6,180 nt of DNA from CAIOSQ01 sp044359885. Lineage in GTDB: Bacteria; Pseudomonadota; Alphaproteobacteria; CACIAM-22H2. Made by a program: the position numbers and the translations under genes. The DNA lies in NCBI GenBank assembly GCA_044359885.1, contig JBIKLI010000266.1, positions 1-6,180 of the forward strand, in the 5' to 3' direction. Below, in pieces: positions 1-6,049 of the stretch. A model generated the notes under the pieces. It did not search any database and had not been told where the DNA came from. It worked only from the letters and a program-made list of their open reading frames with translations. Within the stretch, counting starts at the first letter, position 1, and each line of letters starts with the position of its first letter.

Positions 1-69
1 TTCCATGCCGCGCGCTCCCTGGCGCGCCCGCGAGCCGTCGCGCGGGCGCCCGCCGCGATTACGCGCGAA

Positions 70-96
70 GCCGCCGCGGCGCGCAAGCGCGGCGGC
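70..96 (-). terminator. Possible hairpin terminator after groEL
   Basis: A 9-bp perfect GC stem (70-78 with 88-96, 9-nt loop) starts 7 nt after the groEL stop codon. A second stem with a 2-nt bulge follows (21-32 with 41-50). Neither is followed by a run of T on the minus strand, so a classical intrinsic terminator is not proved. In GC-rich sequence such stems also arise by chance. The rest of 1-103 shows no gene. Confidence 0.3.
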
Positions 97-103
97 GCGG
101 GGA

Positions 104-1726
104 TCACATCGCCAGCTCGCCGGCCGCCGCGCGCTCCTTCCTTTCCTCGGGCGCCTCGGTCATCGTCGCCTCGGTCAGCAGCAGGACGCTGGCCACCGAG
201 ACCGCGTTCTCCAGCGCCACGCGCAGCACCTTGGTCGGGTCGACGATCCCGGCCTCGACGAGATCGACGTAGTCGTTGGTCGACGCGTCGAGTCCCAGCG
301 CGCCGGTCCCCGCCAGCATGCGCGCGACCGCGACCCCGCCATCGACGGCGGAGTTCTCGGCGATCTGCCGCGCCGGCATCTCCAGCGCCCGGCGCAGCAG
401 CAGCACGCCGGTGCGCTCGTCGCCGGCGCAGCGCGCCGCCTCGGCGTCCACCGCGCCGATGCAGCGCAGCAGCGCCAGCCCGCCGCCCGGCACGATTCCC
501 TCGGCGACGGCGGCCTTGGTCGCGCTGATGGCGTCGTCGAGCGCCTCCTTCTTCGCCTTCATCTCGGCCTCGGACGGCGCGCCGACGCGGATCACCGCCA
601 CGCCGCCGGTCAGCTTGGCCAGCCGCTCGCGCAGCTTCTCGCGGTCGTAGTCGCCCGTCGCGCGCTCGATCTCCCGGCGCAGGTTCTCGGCGCGCGCGTC
701 GATCGCGTGGCGCTGGCCCATGCCGCCGATCAGCGTCGTGTTGTCCTTGTCGACGACGACGCGGCGCGCGCGCCCCAGCTCGGCCAGCGTCGTGGTCTCC
801 AGCCGCCGGCCCAGCTCCTCGGCGACCACCTCGCCGCCGGTCAGCACCGCGATGTCCTGCAGCATCGCCTTGCGGCGGTCGCCGAAGCCCGGCGCCTTGA
901 CCGCGCAGCATTTCAGGGCGCCGCGAAGATGGTTGACGATCAGCGTCGCCAGCGCTTCGCCGTCGACGTCCTCGGCGACCAGCAGCAGCGGCCGCGCCGA
1001 CTTCGCGACCTGTTCGAGCATCGGCACCAGGTCCTTGAGGCTGCCGATCCGCCGCTCGCAGATCAGCACGTGCGCGTCTTCCATCACCGCCTCCATCTTC
1101 TCGGGATCGGTGACGAAGTAGGGGGACAGGAATCCGCGGTCGAACTGCATGCCCTCGACGACCTCCAGCTGCGTCTCGGTCGTCTTCGCCTCCTCGACGG
1201 CGATCACGCCCTCGGGCCCGATGCGCTCCATCGCCTCGGCGACCAGCTCGCCGATCGCGGGATCGTTGTGCGCGGAGATGGTCGCGACCTGGGCGCGTTC
1301 CTTGCGCGTGCGCACCGGCCGCGACAGGCTGCCGAGCGCGCCGACGACGGCCCTGGCGCCGCGCTCCAGTCCGCGCCGGATGTCGATGGCGCTGGCGCCG
1401 GCGACGACGTTGCGGATGCCGTCGGCGAGGATCGCGTGGGCCAGGATCGTGGCGGTGCTGGTGCCGTCGCCGACCGCGTCGCCCGTGCGCTCGGCGGCCT
1501 GGCGCAGCATCTGCGCGCCAAGGTTCTCCTCGGGATCGGCAAGCTCGAATTCCTTGGCGATGGTGACGCCGTCGTTGCAGACCAGCGGCGTTCCCCATCG
1601 TCGCTGGATGAGGACCGATTTGGATTTCGGCCCCAGCGTCACGCGTATCGCGTCGGCAAGCTGGGTCGCGCCGCGAAGGATCTTCTCGCGCGCGGCGGAA
1701 TGGAACAGGACGTTCTTGTGGGCCAT
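104..1726 (-). CDS. groEL: Chaperonin GroEL (60 kDa), tail-less accessory paralogue
   Basis: This is an ATP-driven cytoplasmic folding chaperonin that would form a seven-membered ring. The 540-aa product aligns with E. coli GroEL almost without gaps. D52, D87 (in the GDGTST motif) and D398, the ATP-hydrolysis aspartates, sit at the same numbers. The LGPK motif is at 31-34 and GGG at 414-416. Of the apical substrate/GroES-binding residues, F199, Y203, F204, L237, L259, I263 and V264 are kept or conservative, and position 234 is Val for Leu. The C-terminus ends in a charged stretch (EERKERAAAGELAM) and has no Gly-Gly-Met repeats, unlike housekeeping GroEL. I chose the Met of MAHKNV because it matches the family N-terminus; an in-frame ATG 15 codons earlier would overlap the regulator gene. 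A GGGAGG ribosome site (1739-1744) lies 12 nt upstream. No groES and no CIRCE element are visible. It follows the Crp/Fnr gene by 38 nt, so the pair is probably one transcript. A paralogue with specialised or stress-time use is inferred. Confidence 0.96.
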   Translation of the reverse strand: MAHKNVLFHSAAREKILRGATQLADAIRVTLGPKSKSVLIQRRWGTPLVCNDGVTIAKEFELADPEENLGAQMLRQAAERTGDAVGDGTSTATILAHAILADGIRNVVAGASAIDIRRGLERGARAVVGALGSLSRPVRTRKERAQVATISAHNDPAIGELVAEAMERIGPEGVIAVEEAKTTETQLEVVEGMQFDRGFLSPYFVTDPEKMEAVMEDAHVLICERRIGSLKDLVPMLEQVAKSARPLLLVAEDVDGEALATLIVNHLRGALKCCAVKAPGFGDRRKAMLQDIAVLTGGEVVAEELGRRLETTTLAELGRARRVVVDKDNTTLIGGMGQRHAIDARAENLRREIERATGDYDREKLRERLAKLTGGVAVIRVGAPSEAEMKAKKEALDDAISATKAAVAEGIVPGGGLALLRCIGAVDAEAARCAGDERTGVLLLRRALEMPARQIAENSAVDGGVAVARMLAGTGALGLDASTNDYVDLVEAGIVDPTKVLRVALENAVSVASVLLLTEATMTEAPEERKERAAAGELAM

Positions 1727-1764
1727 GACGAGCTCTCGCCTCCCGCGGTCGCGTGCCGTCGCTC

Positions 1765-2487
1765 TCAGCACGCTTCATGGAGCGCCTGGGCGTCCGCGAC
1801 GCGCAGGTATCCGCGGCGCAGCGCCGCGACGCCGTCGTCGTGCAGCTGCACCAGCGCGCGGCAGACGGTCTCGACCCGGAGCGCGGTGGCGTCCGCGATG
1901 TGCCGCTGCGACAGCGGCATCGGCACCGTCGCCTGGGCCGCGAGCTCGCCGTCCGGGCTGGCGCGGGCCGCCAGCTCCAGCAGCAGCCGGCAGACGCGTA
2001 CCCGCGCCGACCGGCAGCCGATCGACGTCATGCGGTCATGGGCGCGCGCGCCGGCCGCTTCCAGCTGGCGGCACATCTCGCGCGCGAAGCCGGGGTCCGC
2101 GGCGAAGAGCTCGTCGAAGGCGTGGCGCGAGACCGCGACGATCTCGGCCTCGTCGAGCATCTCGACGGCGTAGGGCGCGGGCTGCGGCGCGACGAAGCCG
2201 AGCGGTTCGCCGGGCAGGACGAAATCGAGGATCTGCCGGCGGCCGTCGAGCAGCGACTTGTATTTCATCGCCCAGCCGCGCAGGAAGAAATACAGGTATT
2301 CCGTCTCCGCGCCCTCGAGGAAGAGATGCGCGCCCTTGGCGAGACGACGGCGCACCGCACGCGCGAAATGGGTCGACAGCCAGTCCTCGATCCGTCGCCC
2401 CGTGCCGTCCGGCCCGCGCCATCCCGCGCCGCCGGACCTGATCTGCTCCGGGCCGGATCCCGGAAGCTTGAGCGACAGATGCGCCAT
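1765..2487 (-). CDS. Crp/Fnr-family transcriptional regulator
   Basis: This 240-aa DNA-binding regulator has the Crp layout. An N-terminal extension (1-40) is followed by a cyclic-nucleotide-binding-type beta-roll (about 48-130, with GAHLFLEGAE and the DGRRQILDFVLPGEPLG block). Next come a dimerisation helix (about 131-160) and a Crp-type winged helix (helix-turn-helix 192-215). The beta-roll lacks the Arg-Ser/Thr phosphate-binding signature of cAMP-binding Crp, so cAMP is an unlikely ligand. There is no N-terminal cysteine cluster, so an oxygen-sensing Fe-S cluster as in Fnr is also unlikely. The recognition helix reads ETVCR (E206, C209, R210): the E..SR pattern of Fnr/FixK proteins with Cys in place of Ser. 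That suggests a TTGAT-like half-site, which is inference. The start is well supported by AGGAGGAGGG six nt upstream. groEL follows directly, and the chaperonin is the obvious candidate co-regulated gene. The signal sensed is unknown. Confidence 0.95.
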   Translation of the reverse strand: MAHLSLKLPGSGPEQIRSGGAGWRGPDGTGRRIEDWLSTHFARAVRRRLAKGAHLFLEGAETEYLYFFLRGWAMKYKSLLDGRRQILDFVLPGEPLGFVAPQPAPYAVEMLDEAEIVAVSRHAFDELFAADPGFAREMCRQLEAAGARAHDRMTSIGCRSARVRVCRLLLELAARASPDGELAAQATVPMPLSQRHIADATALRVETVCRALVQLHDDGVAALRRGYLRVADAQALHEAC

Positions 2488-2493
2488 CGTTGG

Positions 2494-2503
2494 CCCTCCT
2501 CCT
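2494..2503 (-). promoter_or_regulatory. Strong ribosome binding site of the Crp/Fnr gene
   Basis: The minus strand reads AGGAGGAGGG, ending 6 nt before the ATG at 2487. It fixes that start over any upstream reading frame. Confidence 0.75.
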
Positions 2504-2514
2504 GCTTGCGCGCC

Positions 2515-2551
2515 GGCGCGCCGTCGTCCCGCCTCGGGACGTGGCGGCGCC
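2515..2551 (-). promoter_or_regulatory. Hairpin in the leader of the Crp/Fnr gene
   Basis: A perfect 6-bp stem (2526-2531 with 2535-2540) closes a 3-nt loop and is extended outward by imperfect GC pairing from 2515 to 2551. It lies 11 nt upstream of the Shine-Dalgarno sequence of the regulator gene, inside the 184-nt gap between that gene and the dehydrogenase. It could be a leader structure, an operator or the end of the upstream transcription unit. It matches no riboswitch family I know. No T-run follows, and I found no convincing -35/-10 pair in this gap. Confidence 0.3.
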
Positions 2552-2671
2552 CGGGAAAGACAAGGTTTCTAGAGGATGCGCAGGGGCCGGCGGCATGGCC
2601 CAATGCCGCGCGCGACATTAGGTCCTGTCATGCGGTCCGACGGCGGCGGCCGACAATCCGCGCGCCGGATT

Positions 2672-3637
2672 TCATCCCACGACGAGGTCGTCCGCGGGAA
2701 TCGGCTCGCCGCGCGACACGCGCAGCACGTTGGCGAACATCCGGCGCACCGTCGGCTCGAAATTGTCGGCGGCGATGGCGGCCAGATGCGGCGTCGTCGT
2801 CAGGTTCGGAACGCCGAGCAGCGGCGAGTCCGGCGGCAGCGGCTCGGTCGCGTAGACGTCGGCGGCGGCGGCGTGGATCGCGCCGTCGCGAAGCGCGCGC
2901 ACCAGATCCGCCTCGACGACCACGCCGCCGCGCGCGACGTTGACCAGGATCGCGCCGCGCTTCATGCGCGCCAGCGCGGCGGCGTCGATCATGCCGGTCG
3001 TGGCCGGGGTCAGCGGGCAGTGCAGCGACACCACGTCGGCGCGCGCGAGCAGGTCGTCGAGCGGCGCATGGCGAACGCCGAGCCTGTCCTCCTCCTCGGC
3101 CGGAAGCCGCGTGGGCTTGGCGTAGAGGATCGTGCAGCCGAACCCGGCGAGCAGCCGCGCGACCGTCCTGCCGATGGCGCCGAAGCCGACGAGGCCGATC
3201 GTCTTGCCCGACAGCGTGTAGGCGTCCCGCGGCGCCGGTTCGCGCCAGCGCCCCGCCTGCAGCCCGGCATGGCCATGGGCGATGTTGCGCAGCGTCGCCA
3301 GGATCAGGCCGATGGCGAATTCGGCGACCGGCAGCGCGTTGCCGCCGGCGATGCGCGCGACCCTGATGCCCAGGGCGCGCGCCGCGTCGAGGTCGAAATT
3401 GTCGACGCCCACGCCCCATTTGTGAAGCAGCCGCAGCCGTCGCGCGGCCCGCAGCACGTCGCCGCTGACCGCCACCTGGCCGGAGATCGCGTAATGCGCG
3501 TCGGCGACGATCGCCGCGAGATGCGCGTCGCCGCGCGCGGTGGCGTGGGTCAGGACGAAGCCCGGCGGCAGCAGCCCGCGCAGCCGGTCGGCGCGCTCGG
3601 GCGCCAGCGGGTCGAGGACGACGATGGTCTCGGTCAT
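2672..3637 (-). CDS. D-isomer-specific 2-hydroxyacid dehydrogenase
   Basis: This 321-aa cytoplasmic NAD(P)-dependent oxidoreductase interconverts a 2-oxoacid and a D-2-hydroxyacid; it belongs to the phosphoglycerate dehydrogenase/glyoxylate reductase superfamily. The substrate-domain loop GVGVDN is at 75-80. The Rossmann glycine motif is G151-F-G153-A-I-G156. The catalytic Arg is R236 in NVARGG, the Glu is E265 in DVYATEP, and the His is H284 in TPHLA. There is no C-terminal ACT or regulatory domain, so serine-pathway SerA of the long type is unlikely. After the second beta strand the usual acidic residue that binds the NAD ribose is replaced (YAKP, K174), which hints at NADP(H) use. The ATG at 3637 has AGAGGAA 11 nt upstream. 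It lies 36 nt after the GGT-family hydrolase on the same strand and is probably co-transcribed. The exact substrate cannot be told from sequence; hydroxypyruvate/glyoxylate reductase activity is a reasonable alternative name. Confidence 0.95.
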   Translation of the reverse strand: MTETIVVLDPLAPERADRLRGLLPPGFVLTHATARGDAHLAAIVADAHYAISGQVAVSGDVLRAARRLRLLHKWGVGVDNFDLDAARALGIRVARIAGGNALPVAEFAIGLILATLRNIAHGHAGLQAGRWREPAPRDAYTLSGKTIGLVGFGAIGRTVARLLAGFGCTILYAKPTRLPAEEEDRLGVRHAPLDDLLARADVVSLHCPLTPATTGMIDAAALARMKRGAILVNVARGGVVVEADLVRALRDGAIHAAAADVYATEPLPPDSPLLGVPNLTTTPHLAAIAADNFEPTVRRMFANVLRVSRGEPIPADDLVVG

Positions 3638-3655
3638 GGGTCCGGGCGTTCCTCT

Positions 3656-3671
3656 GCCGGCGCGCGCCGGC
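3656..3671. repeat. Perfect 16-bp palindrome between hydrolase and dehydrogenase genes
   Basis: GCCGGCGC is followed at once by its reverse complement GCGCCGGC. It sits between the stop codon of the hydrolase (3674) and the AGAGGAA ribosome site of the dehydrogenase (3649-3655). In RNA it would fold into a tight stem next to that ribosome site; in DNA it could be an operator. Chance is possible at this GC content. Confidence 0.4.
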
Positions 3672-3673
3672 GC

Positions 3674-5338
3674 TCAGGCGGTGAAGCGCACGCCGGGGCG
3701 CGCGAGGCCGCCGGCGATCGCGACCGGCGTGCCGTCGGCGCGCCAGCACGCCGCGCCGGTCATGGTGCCGTCTGCGTCGAAGCCGATCGCGTTCATGCCG
3801 CCGGCGATGCGCCGGCTGCGCACGACCTGGTGGCCGCGCGCCGACAGCGCGGCGACGACCTCGTCCGGAATGGCGTCCTCGACCTCCAGCACGCCGCCCT
3901 CGGTCCAGACGCGCGGCGCCTCCACCGCCTCCTGCAGCGTCATGCCGTGATCGACGATGTTGAGGATCGCCTGGAAGGCCGAGGGAAAGATCCGCAGGCC
4001 GCCGGGCAGCCCCAGCGCGAAGAGCAGCCGGCCGTCGCGCACCGCCATCATCGGGGCCATCGAGGTGAAGACCCGCTTGCCCGGCGCGATCGACAGCGCA
4101 TGGCCGGGATGCGGATCGAAATTCAGCATGTAGTTGTTCGCGATCATGCCGGTGCCCGGGATCTCCACGCAGGCGCCGAACAGGCCGTTGATCGTCTGCG
4201 TCGCGGCCACGACGTTGCCCTCGGCGTCGGCGACGGTCAGATGCGTGGTGTCGGCGGATTCGCCGCTGCGCACGCCGGCCGTCCAGGCCCGCGCGCGCCG
4301 CGGATCCAGCTCGGCGCGGCGCCGGTCCGCATAGGCCTTCGCGGTCAGCCGCGCCACCGGCACGTCGACGAAGGCGGGATCGGCGGTCGCGGCGGCGCGG
4401 TCGGCGAAGCCCAGCTTCAGCGCCTCGGCGACGAGATGGATGGCGTCGGCCGAGCCGAAGCCCAGCGCGCCGATGTCGAAGGGCTCGAGCAGGTTGAGCA
4501 TCTGGACGATGTGGACCCCGGCCGAGGCCGGCGGCGGCGGCCCCAGGATCTCGATGCCGCGATAGACGCCGCGCACGGGCGCGCGCTCGACGACGCGGTA
4601 CTGCGCCAGATCCCCGGCATCGACCAGTCCGCCGCGCGGGGCCAGGGTCTCGACCAGCGCCGCGCCCAGCGGCCCGCCGTAGAGCGCCGGGGCGCCGTCG
4701 CGCGCGATCTCGCGCAGGGTCCCGGCATAGTCGCCCTGGACGAGGCGCGTGCCGGCGCGGATCGGCGCGCCGTCGGGCAGGAAGCGCCGGGCGAGCCCGG
4801 GGTCGCCCGCGAGGTCGGCGGCCGTGTCGGCGGCGCAGTCCTGCAGATAGGGGGTGACGACGAAGCCGTGCTCGGCCAGCCGGATCGCGGGCGCGACGAC
4901 GTCGGCGACGGAGAACCTGCCGAACCGCGCCAGCGCCGTGCACCACCCCAGCAGCGCGCCGGGCACGGCGACCGCCAGCGCGCCGATCGTGTTCCGGCGC
5001 CCGCGCGTCTCGCGGTAGTCCGGCAGCCGGTCGGAGATCGTCTCGTACATGTCGGGCCGTGCCGCGCGCGGCGCGGTGCTCAAGGCGTCGAGCACGACAT
5101 GCCGGCCGTCGGCGAGGCGGACATGCGCGATGCCGCCGCCGAGCGGGCCCACCATCATCGGCTCGACCACGCTCAGCGCGAAGAGCGCGGCGACCGCGGC
5201 GTCGACCGCGTTGCCCCCCGCCAGCAGCATCTCCGCCCCCGCCGCCGAGGCCAGCGGATGGTTGGTCACGACCATGCCGCGGGACCCCGTCGCCGCCCGC
5301 TTCTCGCACGTGAACCGCGCCACCCTGTTTCCGGTCAT
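3674..5338 (-). CDS. Gamma-glutamyltransferase-family Ntn hydrolase with altered substrate pocket
   Basis: This is a self-cleaving N-terminal-nucleophile hydrolase of the GGT family, 554 aa, normal family length. Cleavage before T364 (SAD/TTHLTV) would give a large subunit 1-363 and a small subunit 364-554. Visible family blocks are the N-terminal GMVVTNHPLAS and AGGNAVDAAVA stretches, GPLGGG (64-69), GPPPPASAG (267-274) and TSMAP with the later GLPGG loop (425-447). Matched to E. coli GGT, the nucleophile T391, T409, N411 and S463 are kept (T364, T382, N384, S426). However, the gamma-glutamyl carboxylate Arg114 is Leu86, Gln430 is Tyr403 and Asp433 is Asn406. A true glutathione hydrolase is therefore doubtful; another amide or acyl substrate, as in oxamate amidohydrolase or cephalosporin acylase relatives, fits better (inference). 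No signal peptide is seen, so it is probably cytoplasmic. The ATG at 5338 follows AAAGG by 7 nt; an earlier in-frame ATG at 5464 would add only an Arg/Gly-rich unconserved stretch. Confidence 0.93.
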   Translation of the reverse strand: MTGNRVARFTCEKRAATGSRGMVVTNHPLASAAGAEMLLAGGNAVDAAVAALFALSVVEPMMVGPLGGGIAHVRLADGRHVVLDALSTAPRAARPDMYETISDRLPDYRETRGRRNTIGALAVAVPGALLGWCTALARFGRFSVADVVAPAIRLAEHGFVVTPYLQDCAADTAADLAGDPGLARRFLPDGAPIRAGTRLVQGDYAGTLREIARDGAPALYGGPLGAALVETLAPRGGLVDAGDLAQYRVVERAPVRGVYRGIEILGPPPPASAGVHIVQMLNLLEPFDIGALGFGSADAIHLVAEALKLGFADRAAATADPAFVDVPVARLTAKAYADRRRAELDPRRARAWTAGVRSGESADTTHLTVADAEGNVVAATQTINGLFGACVEIPGTGMIANNYMLNFDPHPGHALSIAPGKRVFTSMAPMMAVRDGRLLFALGLPGGLRIFPSAFQAILNIVDHGMTLQEAVEAPRVWTEGGVLEVEDAIPDEVVAALSARGHQVVRSRRIAGGMNAIGFDADGTMTGAACWRADGTPVAIAGGLARPGVRFTA

Positions 5339-5345
5339 CGCCCCG

Positions 5346-5350
5346 CCTTT
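5346..5350 (-). promoter_or_regulatory. Ribosome binding site deciding the hydrolase start
   Basis: AAAGG on the minus strand ends 7 nt before the ATG at 5338. It favours this start over the in-frame ATG at 5464. Confidence 0.5.
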
Positions 5351-5372
5351 CCCCTGCCAGGGCGGGAGCATA

Positions 5373-5389
5373 GGCCGGGACGTCCGGCC
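5373..5389. repeat. Inverted repeat in the hydrolase leader (GGCCGG-N5-CCGGCC)
   Basis: Two 6-bp arms flank GACGT, 35 nt upstream of the hydrolase start codon. It could be an operator dyad or an RNA hairpin in the leader. No regulator is known for it, and GC-rich chance pairing cannot be excluded. Confidence 0.3.
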
Positions 5390-5447
5390 GCGAAACCGTC
5401 GCACCCCGAGGAGCCCGCCGCCGGAGGAGCGCCGAAGGGGTCGTCCC

Positions 5448-5475
5448 ATGATTTTTGTGGTCATTGTTACCTGAA
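5448..5475. promoter_or_regulatory. AT-rich island in the divergent control region
   Basis: Between the divergent hydrolase (minus) and 2Fe-2S subunit (plus) genes, about 28 nt are clearly AT-rich in an otherwise GC-rich background. They hold an imperfect 13-bp dyad, GGTCATTGTTACC (5459-5471). This is the best place for promoter elements of one or both transcripts. For the plus strand a weak TTCTGG (5478-5483) with TAAAGT (5503-5508) could be considered, but matches to sigma-70 are poor and no start site is assigned. The whole gap 5339-5573 holds no gene. Confidence 0.35.
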
Positions 5476-5559
5476 GCTTCTGGCGGCGCCGGTCCGATGC
5501 GCTAAAGTTCCGGCTGGAGAGCTTCTAAAGGGCGCGGCACGCGCGCATGGACAGTTTTC

Positions 5560-5566
5560 GGGAGGG
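5560..5566 (+). promoter_or_regulatory. Ribosome binding site of the 2Fe-2S subunit
   Basis: GGGAGGG lies 7 nt before the ATG at 5574. The in-frame ATG at 5547 has no comparable site at the right distance, so 5574 is chosen. Confidence 0.7.
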
Positions 5567-5573
5567 CCAGGAC

Positions 5574-6029
5574 ATGGCGAAGCTGACGATCAACGGCAAG
5601 ACCCACGACGTGAACGTCGATCCGGACACGCCGCTGCTCTGGGTGATCCGCGAGCAGGTCGGTCTCACCGGCACGAAATACGGCTGCGGCGTCGCGCAAT
5701 GCGGCGCCTGCACGGTGCATGTCGACGGCGAGCCGATGCGCTCCTGCTCGCTACCCGTCTCCGCGGTGGGCCCGGACCAGAAGATCACGACGATCGAGGG
5801 CCTGTCGCCCGACGCCTCGCATCCGCTGCAGAAGGCCTGGATCGCGCTGGACGTGCCGCAATGCGGCTATTGCCAGTCGGGCCAGCTGATGGTCGCCTCG
5901 GCCTTGCTGGCGAAGACGCCCAAGCCGACCGACGCGCAGATCGCCGAGGCGATGCTGAACATCTGCCGTTGCGGCACCTACAACCGGATCAAGGCGGGCA
6001 TCAAGATGGCCGCCGGGATCACGGGTTGA
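5574..6029 (+). CDS. 2Fe-2S small subunit of a molybdenum hydroxylase (IorA/CoxS type)
   Basis: This 151-aa electron-transfer subunit of a xanthine dehydrogenase-family enzyme passes electrons from the molybdenum centre through two 2Fe-2S clusters. The plant-ferredoxin-like domain (1-75) binds the first cluster through C38, C43, C46 and C58 (YGCGVAQCGAC). The helical domain (85-151) binds the second through C97, C100, C131 and C133 (QCGYCQSGQ, ICRCGTY). All eight cysteines are present and the length is normal. The DTPLLWVIRE and LTGTKYGCG blocks are typical of the isoquinoline 1-oxidoreductase alpha group, which pairs with a large subunit and lacks a separate FAD subunit. There is no signal peptide. 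The next gene starts 20 nt downstream and has a Tat signal, so this subunit is probably exported folded, bound to its partner. The substrate is not readable from this subunit; an N-heterocycle or an aldehyde are the usual choices. Confidence 0.96.
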   Translation: MAKLTINGKTHDVNVDPDTPLLWVIREQVGLTGTKYGCGVAQCGACTVHVDGEPMRSCSLPVSAVGPDQKITTIEGLSPDASHPLQKAWIALDVPQCGYCQSGQLMVASALLAKTPKPTDAQIAEAMLNICRCGTYNRIKAGIKMAAGITG

Positions 6030-6033
6030 GACC

Positions 6034-6040
6034 GGGAGGA
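6034..6040 (+). promoter_or_regulatory. Ribosome binding site of the large-subunit gene
   Basis: GGGAGGA directly abuts an ATG at 6041 but lies 9 nt before the in-frame ATG at 6050. Normal spacing favours 6050 as the start. Confidence 0.65.
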
Positions 6041-6049
6041 ATGAACGCC

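Noticed and set aside
5..2173. Long plus-strand open frame of 722 codons, antisense to groEL and the regulator
   Set aside because: Its translation is low-complexity Arg/Ala/Asp/Gln-rich with no recognisable domain, and the opposite strand encodes two clear conserved families. Long antisense frames are expected at this GC content.
2488..2671. CIRCE heat-shock operator or TTGAT-N4-ATCAA Fnr/FixK box upstream of the regulator-groEL pair
   Set aside because: Neither pattern, nor a near match on either strand, is visible in this gap.
1149..2943. Other plus-strand open frames of 396-430 codons over groEL, the regulator and the following gap
   Set aside because: They have Arg/Ser/Pro-rich translations, no family features and no ribosome site, and they overlap conserved genes on the other strand.
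2628..5309. Minus-strand open frame of 893 codons spanning the hydrolase and dehydrogenase region
   Set aside because: It is a different frame of the same strand as two well-recognised genes, extremely Arg/Ala/Gly-rich and without motifs. It is a GC-driven shadow.
5339..5464. Longer N-terminus of the hydrolase from the ATG at 5464, possibly a signal peptide
   Set aside because: The extra 42 residues are Arg/Gly-rich without a hydrophobic core, the start falls inside the AT-rich island, and the ATG at 5338 has a good ribosome site and matches the family N-terminus.
5457..5472. Crp-like site TGTGG-N6-TTACC in the divergent region
   Set aside because: The right half matches TCACA poorly and the two halves are not symmetrical, so it is not supported as a Crp site.
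5475..5526. Direct repeat AGCTTCT at 5475-5481 and 5520-5526
   Set aside because: Seven bases repeated once in a short intergenic stretch is within chance, with no further similarity around the copies.
5502..5788. Two minus-strand open frames inside the 2Fe-2S subunit gene
   Set aside because: They are antisense to all-cysteine-conserved coding sequence and show no motif of their own.
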